NCBI GenBank assembly: GCA_030158125.1
Contig: JAOATL010000024.1
Span: 248,001-312,000 of the forward strand
DNA: 64,000 nt
Direction: 5' to 3'
Origin: Limnohabitans sp.
GTDB taxonomy: Bacteria > Pseudomonadota > Gammaproteobacteria > Burkholderiales > Burkholderiaceae_C
Below the pieces are notes generated by a model. The model worked only from the letters and a program-made list of their open reading frames with translations, was not told the origin of the DNA and made no database searches. This document shows, piece by piece, positions 39,037-48,477 of this stretch (position 1 is the stretch's first letter; every line of letters begins with the position of its first letter). Made by a program: the position numbers and the translations under genes.

Positions 39037-40604
39037 ACCGATTCTTTCGGGGTGTCTTCATTGTTTGGACTGTTTGGCGATTTGGCCTGCACGAGTTGGT
39101 CTTGTCCAATTTCAAACAACCTGTGTTGCGACTGTTGTCGCGCGTGCTCAGTTTGGGGCGTGTGCACAACGTACCCCGCGGAGAACGTTTGCGGCTGGCG
39201 TTGGAAGGCTTGGGGCCAATTTTTGTGAAGTTTGGTCAAGTGATGTCAACGCGGCGTGATTTGTTGCCAGAAGACATTGCCGAAGAGTTGGCCAAACTGC
39301 AAGACCGCGTGCCACCTTTCAGCTCAGACATTGCAGTGGCCACCATTGAGCGTGCCTTTGGCCGTTCGGTGGCCGATGTCTTTGAGTCTTTTGACCATCT
39401 GCCTGTGGCCAGTGCTTCCATTGCACAGGTGCATTTCGCATTGCTTAAAAACAAAGAGGGCGAGGTTCAAGAAGTGGCGGTGAAGGTCTTGCGCCCCAAC
39501 ATGTTGCCCGTCATTGAGAAAGACTTGGGTTTGATGCGCATGATGGCCGTCTGGCTAGAAAAACTCAGCGCCGATGGCAAGCGTTTAAAACCCCGTGAAG
39601 TGGTCGCAGAATTTGACAAGTACCTTCACGATGAATTGGATTTGGTGCGTGAGGCCGCCAACGCCGCGCAATTGCGCCGCAACATGCAAGGTCTGAACTT
39701 GGTGCTCATTCCAGAAATGCATTGGGATTATTGCCATCCTGAAGTCATCGTGATGGAGCGCATGAAAGGCTTACCCATCAGTCAGGTAGACGCGCTGCGG
39801 GCTGCCGGCGTTGACATTCCCAAATTGGCCAGAGACGGTGTGACCTTGTTTTTTACACAGGTTTTTCGCGACGGATTCTTTCATGCAGACATGCACCCTG
39901 GCAACATTCAGGTGAGTGTGGCGCCCGAAACTTTGGGTCGTTACATTTCACTGGATTTTGGCATTGTGGGCACACTCACCGAATACGACAAAGAGTATTT
40001 GGCGCAAAATTTCACTGCTTTTTTTCGACGCGATTACAAACGTGTGGCCGAGTTGCACATTGAATCGGGCTGGGTGCCTGCCAGCACGCGCGTTGATGAG
40101 CTTGAATCTGCCATCCGCGCCGTGTGCGAGCCTTACTTTGATCGCCCCCTGAAAGAAATCTCATTGGGCATGGTGTTGATGCGTTTGTTTCAAACCTCAC
40201 GCCGCTTCAATGTAGAAATTCAGCCGCAATTGGTACTTTTGCAAAAGACCTTGCTCAACATTGAAGGACTGGGTCGTCAATTGGATCCCGAGCTCGATTT
40301 GTGGAATTCGGCCAAGCCGTTTTTGGAGAAATGGATGGTGGACCAAGTGGGTCCTAAACGGTTTTTCAAACAACTGCAGGAACAAGCACCGCAGTACGCC
40401 AAGTTGTTGCCGCAGTTACCACGTTTGATGCATGATTATTTGAAACAAACCAACGCCACGGCCCACGAGCGCAACCAATTGGCCGCCTTGTTGGCCGAGC
40501 AGCAGCGCACCAACCGCTTGCTTCAGGCCATTGTGTATGTGGTGATAGGTTTTGTGTGTACCCTCATCGTGCTTCAAGCACTCGAAAGATTCCAGCAAAT
40601 CTAA
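39033..40604 (+). CDS. ubiB: Atypical kinase-like ubiquinone biosynthesis protein UbiB
   Basis: UbiB is an ABC1/ADCK-family ATPase with an atypical kinase fold, required for ubiquinone synthesis. The 523-residue protein has the KxGQ motif in [16 protein letters not shown], the nucleotide-binding region around [11 protein letters not shown] and VAVKVLRPN, and the metal-binding DFG-like [18 protein letters not shown] is typical of UbiB. Two C-terminal transmembrane helices are expected; one is evident near residues 500-518 ([19 protein letters not shown]). The ATG overlaps the ubiJ stop. Confidence 0.97.
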   Translation: MNRFFRGVFIVWTVWRFGLHELVLSNFKQPVLRLLSRVLSLGRVHNVPRGERLRLALEGLGPIFVKFGQVMSTRRDLLPEDIAEELAKLQDRVPPFSSDIAVATIERAFGRSVADVFESFDHLPVASASIAQVHFALLKNKEGEVQEVAVKVLRPNMLPVIEKDLGLMRMMAVWLEKLSADGKRLKPREVVAEFDKYLHDELDLVREAANAAQLRRNMQGLNLVLIPEMHWDYCHPEVIVMERMKGLPISQVDALRAAGVDIPKLARDGVTLFFTQVFRDGFFHADMHPGNIQVSVAPETLGRYISLDFGIVGTLTEYDKEYLAQNFTAFFRRDYKRVAELHIESGWVPASTRVDELESAIRAVCEPYFDRPLKEISLGMVLMRLFQTSRRFNVEIQPQLVLLQKTLLNIEGLGRQLDPELDLWNSAKPFLEKWMVDQVGPKRFFKQLQEQAPQYAKLLPQLPRLMHDYLKQTNATAHERNQLAALLAEQQRTNRLLQAIVYVVIGFVCTLIVLQALERFQQI

Positions 40605-40615
40605 GGAGCGTTGTT

Positions 40616-42064
40616 GTGTTGTTGACTTTGGTCTTTGCCTATTTATTGGTCACCATTGCCATTGGTTTGGTGGCTGCCAAGCGCGTTAAAAATTCTGCAG
40701 ACTTTGCCATTGCAGGGCGACATTTGCCTTTGGCCATGATCGTGACCACCACCTTTGCCACGTGGTTTGGATCTGAAACTGTGCTGGGCATTCCTGCCAA
40801 GTTTGTCAACAGTGGCTTGAATGGCGTGGTGGAAGACCCGTTTGGCGCGGGCAGTTGCTTGATTTTGGTGGGTTTGTTTTTTGCGGGCAAGCTGTACCGC
40901 ATGAACTTGCTCACCATCAGCGACTATTACCGCGAGCGGTATGGACGCTCCGTTGAAATCATTTGCTCCGTCATCATCATGGTGAGTTATTTGGGCTGGG
41001 TCTCGGCACAAGTCACCGCCCTGGGCTTGGTCTTTAACTTGTTGTCTGGCGACGCCATCAGCATGCCCTTGGGCATGACGATCGGTGTGGTGTCGGTGTT
41101 GGCCTACACCTTGTTTGGCGGCATGTGGTCGGTGGCCATTACCGATTTCATGCAAATGATCATTTTGGTGGTGGGCTTGGCCGCACTGGCGGTCTTCGCA
41201 GGCAATCAAGCAGGTGGTGCCGACAAAGTGGTGGCGCTGGCCGTGAGCCAAGACATGTTCAAGTTTTTGCCCGAACCAAATTTGAAAGATATTTTGTTTT
41301 TTGTCGCAGCGGCCATCACCATCATGTTTGGCTCGATCCCCCAACAAGATGTGTTTCAGCGCGTCATGTCGGCCAACAGCATGAGTGCGGCAACCAAGGG
41401 CCCCATCATTGGCGGCATCTTCTACATCTTGTTTGCATTTGTGCCGATGTTTTTGGTGGTCAGTGCCTTGATCATCATGCCTGAACGCGCCGCTCAGTTG
41501 ATTCAAGAAGACCCACAAAAGGTGTTGCCAAGCTTGGTCATGGAGCAAATGCCGTTTGTCATGCAGGTTTTGTTTTTTGGTGCGCTGCTCTCTGCCATCA
41601 AATCTTGCGCGTCAGCCACTTTGTTAGCACCCAGTGTGACCTTCACTGAGAACATTTGGCGCCAGTTTTTCCCGCACCAAGGCGACAAGCAAGCCCTGTT
41701 GGCCATGCGTGTCACGGTGTTGGTTTTCAGTGCCTTGGTACTGGTTTACGCCATCGCCATGCAAGGCAGTTCCATCTATGACATGGTGTCGGGCGCCTAC
41801 CAAGTCACGCTGGTTGGGGCCTTCGTGCCTTTGGTGTTTGGACTTTATTGGTCCAAAGCCACTACCCAAGGGGCCATTTTTGCCATCGTTTTGGGCTTGT
41901 TGGCCTGGCTTTTGTTCCTCATGACCCCTGCCGGCGAAGAATTTCCAGCTCAACTGGCGGGTGTTTTGGCCAGTTTCACTGGCATGCTGGTGGGCTCTTT
42001 GGGGCCGCAAGCAATTACAAACAAACATGGTTCGCACCATGCATTGGCAGGGAGCCGCCTATAA
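40616..42064 (+). CDS. Sodium:solute symporter (SSS family)
   Basis: A polytopic secondary transporter of 482 residues with about 13 hydrophobic segments and typical SSS blocks (ADFAIAGRHLPLAMIVTTTFATWFGSETVLGIPA; LYRMNLLTISDYYRERYG). The best start is GTG at 40616, with AAGGAG ending 7 bases upstream. The frame also continues upstream into ubiB without a ribosome-binding site. The substrate cannot be told: the subfamily includes proline, pantothenate and acetate-type carriers. It follows ubiB by 11 bases and precedes fmdB by 37. Confidence 0.88.
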   Translation: MLLTLVFAYLLVTIAIGLVAAKRVKNSADFAIAGRHLPLAMIVTTTFATWFGSETVLGIPAKFVNSGLNGVVEDPFGAGSCLILVGLFFAGKLYRMNLLTISDYYRERYGRSVEIICSVIIMVSYLGWVSAQVTALGLVFNLLSGDAISMPLGMTIGVVSVLAYTLFGGMWSVAITDFMQMIILVVGLAALAVFAGNQAGGADKVVALAVSQDMFKFLPEPNLKDILFFVAAAITIMFGSIPQQDVFQRVMSANSMSAATKGPIIGGIFYILFAFVPMFLVVSALIIMPERAAQLIQEDPQKVLPSLVMEQMPFVMQVLFFGALLSAIKSCASATLLAPSVTFTENIWRQFFPHQGDKQALLAMRVTVLVFSALVLVYAIAMQGSSIYDMVSGAYQVTLVGAFVPLVFGLYWSKATTQGAIFAIVLGLLAWLLFLMTPAGEEFPAQLAGVLASFTGMLVGSLGPQAITNKHGSHHALAGSRL

Positions 42065-42101
42065 TTGAGGGTTCTGTGATTTCCACGCGAGAACCTTCAA
42101 C

Positions 42102-42449
42102 ATGCCCATCTACGCCTACAAGTGTGAATCCTGCGGCCATGCCAAGGATGTATTGCAAAAAATGTCAGATGACCCTCTGACAAAATGCCCATCCTGTGGC
42201 GCGCCCACCTTTAACAAGCAGCTCACTGCCGCTGGATTTCAGCTGAAAGGCAATGGCTGGTATGCCACAGACTTTAAAGGCGGTGCCTCTGGTGCTTCCT
42301 CTGGCACGTCCGCTCCTGCTGTCGCTGCCGCTACGGGCGGTGCATCAACCGGTGCAGCCTCTTCGGACGCAGGGGGTTCATCGCCCTCTGCCGAACCCAG
42401 TGCCTCGGCTGCGCCAGCTGCATGCGGTGCTTCCTGTGCTTGCCATTGA
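42102..42449 (+). CDS. FmdB-family zinc ribbon protein with a Cys/His tail
   Basis: A 115-residue protein. Residues 1-45 are the FmdB/CxxC-CxxC regulatory zinc ribbon (MPIYAYKCESCGHAKDVLQKMSD then CPSC). It is followed by GFQLKGNGWYATDF, a long low-complexity Ala/Ser/Gly linker, and a final CGASCACH that could bind a second metal. The family lies upstream of DUF502 and aspS throughout Burkholderiales, but its role is unclear. DUF502 follows after 10 bases. Confidence 0.9.
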   Translation: MPIYAYKCESCGHAKDVLQKMSDDPLTKCPSCGAPTFNKQLTAAGFQLKGNGWYATDFKGGASGASSGTSAPAVAAATGGASTGAASSDAGGSSPSAEPSASAAPAACGASCACH

Positions 42450-42459
42450 GACCTGCTGA

Positions 42460-43155
42460 ATGAACCTGAAACTCCGTCATTACTTTCTAACCGGCATGCT
42501 GGTGTGGCTGCCCATGGGCGTTACCGTGTGGTTGCTCACTTGGTTGGTTGGCACCATGGACGGTATTTTCTTGGCTGTTTTGGGGGCCATGGACGCCATC
42601 ATTCCCGGCATGCACGCCTTGGCCGTCACCTTGCGCAATGTGCCTGGTTTGGGTGTGGCGTTGGTGGCGCTGGTCATTTTGGCCACCGGTGTGTTTGTGG
42701 CCAACATCTTCGGGCAGTGGTGGTTGCGTCAATGGACGCGCATCATCACACGCATTCCTGTGGTCAACAGTATCTACTCCAGCGTCAAACAAGTGGCCGA
42801 CACCTTGTTCTCTGGCAGTGGCAATGCCTTTTCTAAAGCTTTGTTGGTTCAATACCCCCATCAGGGTTCATGGACCATTGCCTTTTTAACGGGCGCGCCC
42901 GGTGGCCAAGTGGCGCGTCATTTGCCCAACGACTGCGTCAGTGTGTACGTGCCCACCACCCCCAACCCAACATCTGGCTTCTTTTTGATGATGCCCAGAA
43001 GCAATGTGGTCGAACTCGACATGAGTGTGGACGACGCACTCAAGTACGTGATTTCGATGGGCGTGGTGGTGCCGGGTGGTCCCGATGCCTTGCCCGTCAA
43101 ATTGGCCGACCCTTCTGAGCATTCCGGCCAGTCCGCTTCATCCAATTCTCTGTAA
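42460..43155 (+). CDS. DUF502 inner-membrane protein
   Basis: A 231-residue DUF502 protein. There are two N-terminal membrane helices (about 6-30 and 58-80: HYFLTGMLVWLPMGVTVWLLTWLVG; GVALVALVILATGVFVANIFG), then a soluble domain with IPVVNSIYSSVKQVADTLFSG. PTTPNPTSGFFLMMPRSNVVELDMSVDDALKYVISMG is diagnostic. The function is unknown. It sits between fmdB and aspS, a conserved placement, and starts 10 bases after fmdB. Confidence 0.92.
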   Translation: MNLKLRHYFLTGMLVWLPMGVTVWLLTWLVGTMDGIFLAVLGAMDAIIPGMHALAVTLRNVPGLGVALVALVILATGVFVANIFGQWWLRQWTRIITRIPVVNSIYSSVKQVADTLFSGSGNAFSKALLVQYPHQGSWTIAFLTGAPGGQVARHLPNDCVSVYVPTTPNPTSGFFLMMPRSNVVELDMSVDDALKYVISMGVVVPGGPDALPVKLADPSEHSGQSASSNSL

Positions 43156-43202
43156 GTGGGTTTTGAACCCCCTTCATTTTTTCAACTGAAAGATCCTCTC
43201 CC

Positions 43203-45002
43203 ATGTCTATGCGTTCACACTACTGCGGTCTTGTCACCGAAGCCCTGATGGGCCAAACCGTCACCTTGTGCGGTTGGGTCAATCGCCGTCGTGACCATGG
43301 TGGTGTGATTTTCGTCGACGTGCGTGACCGCGAAGGTTATGTGCAGGTGGTCTGCGACCCCGACCGTGCCGACATGTTCAAAGCCGCTGAAGGCCTGCGC
43401 AACGAGTTTTGCATTCAGATCAAAGGCCTGGTTCGTGCACGCCCTGAGGGCACCACCAACGACAGCCTGAAAAGCGGCAAGATTGAAATCTTGTGCCACG
43501 AACTGACGGTGCTCAATCCTTCCGTCACGCCCCCTTTCTTGCTCGACGACGACAACCTGTCCGAAACCACACGCCTCACACACCGCGTGCTGGACCTGCG
43601 CCGTCCGTACATGCAAAACAACCTCATGCTGCGCTACAAAGTGGCCATGGAAGTTCGCAAGTTCTTAGACGACAACGGCTTCATTGACATCGAAACGCCC
43701 ATGCTGACCAAGAGCACGCCCGAAGGTGCGCGCGATTATTTGGTGCCTAGCCGCGTGCACGATGGTCATTTCTTCGCGTTGCCACAGTCGCCCCAGTTGT
43801 TCAAGCAACTGCTCATGGTGGCCGGCTACGACCGTTACTACCAAATCACCAAGTGCTTCCGCGATGAAGACTTGCGCGCCGATCGTCAGCCCGAATTCAC
43901 GCAGATCGATATTGAGACGTCCTTCCTGGGCGAGCAAGAAATCCGCGACATGTTCCAAGGCATGATCAGCAGCGTGTTCAAGAAAGTCTTGAGCATTGAC
44001 TTGGGTGAGTTCCCTGTGATGGCCTACTCAGAAGCCATGCATCGCTTTGGCTCTGACAAGCCCGATTTGCGCGTGAAGATGGAGTTCACAGAGTTGACCG
44101 ACATCATGGGCGATGTCGACTTCAAAGTGTTCAGCACACCTGCCACCACCCCCGGTGGCCGCGTGGTCGCCTTGCGCGTGCCCGGTGGTTCTGACATCAG
44201 CCGCGGCGAGATTGATGGCTACACCGAGTTCGTCAAGATCTACGGTGCCAAAGGCTTGGCCTGGATCAAGGTCAACGAAGTGGCCAAAGGCCGGGACGGT
44301 TTGCAAAGCCCGATCGTGAAGAACTTGCACGATGCCGCCATTGCCGAAATTCTGAAGCGCACCAATGCACAAGACGGCGACATCTTGTTCTTCGGCGCCG
44401 ACAAAGCCAAAGTGGTCAACGATTCCATTGGCGCGTTGCGCCTCAAAATTGGTCACAGCGAATTTGCCAAAAAATCGGGCTTGTTCGAAAACCGTTGGGC
44501 GCCAATGTGGGTGGTCGATTTCCCCATGTTCGAATACGACGAAGAGTCTCAACGCTATACCGCCGTGCACCACCCCTTCACAGCCCCCAAAGACGGCCAC
44601 GAAGACTGGATGGTCACCGCGCCCGAGAAGTGCATTGCCAAAGGCTATGACATGGTCTTGAACGGCTGGGAAATTGGCGGTGGTTCTGTGCGTATTCACC
44701 GCGCCGACGTGCAGCAAAAAGTGTTTGACGCTTTGAAAATCACACCCGAAGAAGCACAGCTCAAATTTGGTTTCTTGCTCGATGCTTTGCAGTACGGCGC
44801 GCCACCTCACGGCGGCTTGGCCTTCGGTTTGGACCGCATCATCACCTTGATGACCGGTGCAGAGTCCATCCGCGACGTGATTGCTTTCCCCAAAACACAG
44901 CGTGCGCAGTGCTTGCTCACCCAAGCGCCAAGCCCTGTGGACGAAAAACAATTGCGCGAGTTGCACATTCGGGTGCGCAACCCCGAAGCCGTCAAGGCTT
45001 AA
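43203..45002 (+). CDS. aspS: Aspartyl-tRNA synthetase (bacterial type)
   Basis: AspS charges tRNA-Asp; in bacteria lacking AsnRS it may also charge tRNA-Asn. The 599-residue protein has the N-terminal OB-fold anticodon-binding domain ([34 protein letters not shown]), class II motifs ([18 protein letters not shown] for motif 2; [10 protein letters not shown] for motif 3), and the bacterial GAD insertion at about 290-420. A strong terminator follows. Discriminating versus non-discriminating type is not resolved here. Confidence 0.97.
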   Translation: MSMRSHYCGLVTEALMGQTVTLCGWVNRRRDHGGVIFVDVRDREGYVQVVCDPDRADMFKAAEGLRNEFCIQIKGLVRARPEGTTNDSLKSGKIEILCHELTVLNPSVTPPFLLDDDNLSETTRLTHRVLDLRRPYMQNNLMLRYKVAMEVRKFLDDNGFIDIETPMLTKSTPEGARDYLVPSRVHDGHFFALPQSPQLFKQLLMVAGYDRYYQITKCFRDEDLRADRQPEFTQIDIETSFLGEQEIRDMFQGMISSVFKKVLSIDLGEFPVMAYSEAMHRFGSDKPDLRVKMEFTELTDIMGDVDFKVFSTPATTPGGRVVALRVPGGSDISRGEIDGYTEFVKIYGAKGLAWIKVNEVAKGRDGLQSPIVKNLHDAAIAEILKRTNAQDGDILFFGADKAKVVNDSIGALRLKIGHSEFAKKSGLFENRWAPMWVVDFPMFEYDEESQRYTAVHHPFTAPKDGHEDWMVTAPEKCIAKGYDMVLNGWEIGGGSVRIHRADVQQKVFDALKITPEEAQLKFGFLLDALQYGAPPHGGLAFGLDRIITLMTGAESIRDVIAFPKTQRAQCLLTQAPSPVDEKQLRELHIRVRNPEAVKA

Positions 45003-45005
45003 AGC

Positions 45006-45033
45006 AAAAAGGCCGCTGTCAGCGGCCTTTTTT
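45006..45033. terminator. Bidirectional terminator after aspS
   Basis: GGCCGCT (45011-45017) and AGCGGCC (45021-45027) form a stem with a 3-base loop, flanked by A5 on the left and T6 on the right. It separates aspS from the convergent methyltransferase gene. Confidence 0.92.
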
Positions 45034-45075
45034 CATGAGGGCATGAAGCCCTCGTTCTGCTTGGGAGTTGGCAGA

Positions 45076-46281
45076 TTATTGGGCAGCCAGGCGCCACAAA
45101 GAAGTGAGCTCTGCAGCGCGAGCGGCATGCAATGGATCACTTTCATCTTGAACCTTCTTGTGCTCGGCTTTGGTGTCGAGTTTGCCAATCACCTTCAAGC
45201 CGCCCTCTGCAATCCACGCTTCGAGTTCTGCGCGAGTTCGCAAGCCCAAATGCTCTGCCAAGTCTGACAAGATCAACCAGCCTTCGCCTTTGGGCGAGAG
45301 GTGCGCTGCCAAGCCTGCCAAGAAGCCTTTCAGCATGGCACTGTTTTCGTCGTAGATGGCCCGTTCTATGGGGGCACTGGCGCGCGCTGGCAACCACGGT
45401 GGATTGCACACAATGAGTGGGGCTTTGCCTTCGGGAAAAAGATCGGTTTGCGTCAGTTCTACTTTGCCATTCAGGCCCATGCGCTGAATGTTGTCTTTGG
45501 CGCAGGCCAAGGCACGCGGGTCCAGATCGGTCCCCACCACGTGCTTCACACCGCGCTTGGCGAGTACGGCAGCCAGCACACCTGTGCCCACGCCAATGTC
45601 AAAGGCCAACTCGGTGCTTGGCAGTGGTGCATCGGCCACCAGTTGGATGTATTCGCCGCGAACCGGCGAGAACACACCATAGCTTGGGTGGATTCGGTTT
45701 TGGGGTGGGCTGCCCAAAGCCGAAATTTCCATGCCTTTTTCGTGCCACTCATGTGCACCGACCAGTCCGAGTAATTCACGCAACGACGTGACGCAACCCG
45801 TCGTGCCGGCAGGTCCCCAGGCTTCTTTCATGGCGGCGCGCCAATCGGGCGCACGGCGCAAACTGATCTGACGGTCTGGATTGACTTGAATCAAGATCAT
45901 GCTCAGGGTGCGTGCACGCTGCGATTGGGCTTGGCGGTGCAGGTGAAATTTTTCTTGGGGTGTGTGCGTCACTTCCGGGTTGTTTTTGGAAGCGCGGCGA
46001 ACTTTTTTAGGCGCGTCACAGCGACGTGCCAAGGCTTGTAGCAACAAGCGTGCATTTTGAAAGTCGCCACGCCAGAGCATGCCGGTGCCAGCGCAGGCCA
46101 AGCGATAAGCGCTGTCTGCACTGAGGGTGTCATCGGCCAGTACCACACGCTTAGGCACGGGGGCGCCGCGTTCGCTGCGCCACTCGTCTTCACAGTTGTG
46201 ACCGTTTTCTTGCCAAGTTAAATGTGTCGTGGCCGTGGGCAGGGGCTGCGGGGAGGAGGAGGGAATGTCTGAACTGTGCAT
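45076..46281 (-). CDS. Class I SAM methyltransferase with NPPW motif
   Basis: A 401-residue protein. The N-terminal half (about 1-190) is not recognised. The C-terminal half is a methyltransferase small-type domain, with ELAFDIGVGTGVLAAVLAKRG as motif I, VVGTDLDPRALACAKDNIQ for the acidic loop, and IVCNPPWLPA as the catalytic NPPW. That suggests N-methylation of a base or of Gln in RNA or protein, as in RsmC/PrmC-like enzymes. The start is uncertain: ATG at 46281 is used, and an in-frame ATG at 46344 would add 21 residues; neither has a clear ribosome-binding site. Convergent with aspS, divergent from the EEP nuclease gene. Confidence 0.82.
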   Translation of the reverse strand: MHSSDIPSSSPQPLPTATTHLTWQENGHNCEDEWRSERGAPVPKRVVLADDTLSADSAYRLACAGTGMLWRGDFQNARLLLQALARRCDAPKKVRRASKNNPEVTHTPQEKFHLHRQAQSQRARTLSMILIQVNPDRQISLRRAPDWRAAMKEAWGPAGTTGCVTSLRELLGLVGAHEWHEKGMEISALGSPPQNRIHPSYGVFSPVRGEYIQLVADAPLPSTELAFDIGVGTGVLAAVLAKRGVKHVVGTDLDPRALACAKDNIQRMGLNGKVELTQTDLFPEGKAPLIVCNPPWLPARASAPIERAIYDENSAMLKGFLAGLAAHLSPKGEGWLILSDLAEHLGLRTRAELEAWIAEGGLKVIGKLDTKAEHKKVQDESDPLHAARAAELTSLWRLAAQ

Positions 46282-46371
46282 GGGGTGATCATAGGTGCTT
46301 AAGGCGCAAATCTCGAACAAATCAAATTCAGAGACAAACTTCATGCAGAATGATTGGTGAAAGAACGAACG

Positions 46372-47148
46372 ATGAAAACTGACAAGCCAGCCTTTTTGAA
46401 AGTGGCCACCTACAACATTCACAAGGGTGTACAGGGGCTAGGCCCGGCCCGTCGTTTGGAAATTCACAATTTGGGCTTGGCCATTGAGCAATTGGACGCC
46501 GATATCGTGTGCCTTCAAGAGGTGCGCAAAGTGCATCGCCGCGAAGAAAAGTATTTCAAGCATTGGCCTGAACTTCCGCAAGCCGAGTTTTTGGCACCAC
46601 CGGGCTACGAGTCGATCTACCGCACCAATGCCATCACCCGTCATGGCGAACACGGCAATGCATTGTTGTCGCGCTGGCCCGTGGTCTCCCATCGGCATGA
46701 AGACATTTCAGACCATCGCTTTGAGCAAAGGGGTTTGTTGCATGTGGAAGTGCAAGTGGGCGACAGTGCGGCGCAGCAAGATGGCGTTGATGAATCTGTC
46801 ACAGTCCACGTCATCGTGGTTCATTTGGGTCTGATACCCGCCAGCCGGGTGCGCCAAGTAGAACAGTTGCACAAGTACATTGCCCGCGAAGTGCCGCCCG
46901 ATGCTGCCTTGTTGGTAGCGGGGGATTTCAATGACTGGGGCAAGCGCCTCTCCCGCATGATGCGTGACAAAGGCCTGTGCGAGTGGCATTCGGGCGTCCA
47001 GCCGACCTATCCATCGCGCTTGCCCATGGTGCAACTTGATCATGTCTACGCCAGAGGCTTAACACCGGTGAGCCAAATGGTGCCGCACGGCAAAATTTGG
47101 CAACGCATGTCAGATCACTTGCCCTTGGTGGCAAAGTTTGAACGATGA
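46372..47148 (+). CDS. Endonuclease/exonuclease/phosphatase family protein (YbhP-like)
   Basis: A 258-residue EEP-fold metal-dependent hydrolase. Visible are VATYNIHKGVQG, VCLQEVRKVH with the metal-binding Glu, the GDFND motif (LLVAGDFNDWGKRL) and the final MSDHLPLVAKF with its catalytic Asp-His. Such genes commonly lie directly upstream of clsB (ybhP-clsB). Here the two overlap by ATGA, so a role in lipid or nucleic-acid phosphodiester processing is possible. The ATG at 46372 is chosen over a TTG 18 bases before it. Confidence 0.88.
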   Translation: MKTDKPAFLKVATYNIHKGVQGLGPARRLEIHNLGLAIEQLDADIVCLQEVRKVHRREEKYFKHWPELPQAEFLAPPGYESIYRTNAITRHGEHGNALLSRWPVVSHRHEDISDHRFEQRGLLHVEVQVGDSAAQQDGVDESVTVHVIVVHLGLIPASRVRQVEQLHKYIAREVPPDAALLVAGDFNDWGKRLSRMMRDKGLCEWHSGVQPTYPSRLPMVQLDHVYARGLTPVSQMVPHGKIWQRMSDHLPLVAKFER

Positions 47149-48383
47149 AAAACCGCCCTTCTTTGCGCGATGGACACCAAGTCAAATTGTTGCAAGGTGG
47201 CGCTGAATTTTTTCCAGAACTCATTCGGGCTTTGGACGCTGCACGTTCGCACATTCAGCTGGAAACCTATATTTTTGATTTTCATGGCGCAGGTGCGCTG
47301 GTGGCCGCAGCCTTGGAGCGCGCAGGACGACGAGGTTTGCGCGTGTGGGTGGTGGTGGACGGCGTGGGGACACCGCGTTTGCGCGAAGAATGGCGCTTGC
47401 GCTTTGACGCAGCCGGTGTGGTGTGGCGGGTTTATTCGCCATTGGGCGCGCTGGGCTTGCTGATCCCCAACCGTTGGCGCAGGTTGCATCGAAAACTCTG
47501 CGTCATTGATGGCCATGTGGCTTTCTGCGGTGGCATCAACATTTTGGACGATTGGTACGATCCGCAACATGGCGCATTGAAAGCCCCTCGACTGGATTTT
47601 GCAGTGTGTGCCACAGGTGCTTTGGTGCAAGAGGTGCAAGAGGTGCAAGAGGCCACCATGCAACTTTGGTGGCGCATGCAAGCGCTGCGGCATGTCAGGC
47701 AACAAAATTTTCCAGAGGCCTTTAGTTCATTCAAAGCGGCGGGATTGCATCTCCCATGGCTGCACGATGCACAAGTGGCACATGGCCAAAGTTGGGTGGC
47801 AAGAGCAGGTTTGCTGGTTCGAGACAATGTGATGCACCGAGGCCAAATTGAGAAGGCCTATCGTCGTGCCATTGGTCGGGCGCGTGCTGACATCGTCATC
47901 GCCAACGCCTATTTTTTACCTGGCAGAAAGTTACGACAAGCTTTGGTTCATGCCGCTCAACGGGGGGTGCGGGTCAAATTACTGCTACAGGGGCGTTATG
48001 AATATTTCATGCAATACCACGCAGCCCGACCTGTCTACAGGCAACTCTTGGCGGCTGGTGTCGAAATTTATGAATATTCTGAGAGTTTTTTGCACGCCAA
48101 AGTGGCCGTGATTGACGCGCACCATGAACACCCTTGGGCCACGGTGGGATCTTCCAACTTGGATCCGTTTAGCTTGTTGCTGGCCCGTGAAGCCAATGTG
48201 GTGGTGGCCGATGGCGACTTTGCCAAACAATTGCTGGCTGGCTTGAACCAAGCCATAGAGACAGGCAGTGAGCGGATCATGCCGCACACCTTGATGTCTC
48301 GGTCTAAATGCCAACGCGGCATGGACTGGGTTGCCTTTGGTTTGATGCGTTTGGCCATTTGGCTAACAGGCCATCGCTATTGA
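47145..48383 (+). CDS. clsB: Cardiolipin synthase B (phospholipase D superfamily)
   Basis: ClsB forms cardiolipin or phosphatidylglycerol by phosphatidyl transfer. The 412-residue protein carries two HKD motifs, HRKLCVIDGHVAFCGGIN and HAKVAVIDAHHEHPWATVGSSNLDPFS, the defining pair of the PLD family. Length and the upstream EEP gene match the YbhO (ClsB) type. There are no N-terminal membrane helices, unlike ClsA. A triplicated 9-base repeat lies inside the gene. Confidence 0.92.
   Translation: MKNRPSLRDGHQVKLLQGGAEFFPELIRALDAARSHIQLETYIFDFHGAGALVAAALERAGRRGLRVWVVVDGVGTPRLREEWRLRFDAAGVVWRVYSPLGALGLLIPNRWRRLHRKLCVIDGHVAFCGGINILDDWYDPQHGALKAPRLDFAVCATGALVQEVQEVQEATMQLWWRMQALRHVRQQNFPEAFSSFKAAGLHLPWLHDAQVAHGQSWVARAGLLVRDNVMHRGQIEKAYRRAIGRARADIVIANAYFLPGRKLRQALVHAAQRGVRVKLLLQGRYEYFMQYHAARPVYRQLLAAGVEIYEYSESFLHAKVAVIDAHHEHPWATVGSSNLDPFSLLLAREANVVVADGDFAKQLLAGLNQAIETGSERIMPHTLMSRSKCQRGMDWVAFGLMRLAIWLTGHRY
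47624..47650 (+). repeat. Triplicated 9-base tandem repeat in clsB
   Basis: GTGCAAGAG occurs three times in a row, in frame, and codes VQEVQEVQE. In-frame units can be gained or lost by slippage without disrupting the gene. Confidence 0.95.
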
Positions 48384-48477
48384 GTCGTTTCGTAGAGCGG
48401 AACGCCCATGTCCGTACACCTAGAAGTGGCATGATTCACTGGTAGGATAGCCATTCGACTTTCTAAAAAAAACGCTT

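Noticed and set aside
40643-41548. 301-codon minus-strand frame opposite the sodium:solute symporter
   Set aside because: Antisense of a membrane-protein gene, giving a His/Gln-rich translation with no family.
44028-44966. 312-codon minus-strand frame opposite aspS
   Set aside because: It is a shadow of aspS; no domain, start signal or gene context.
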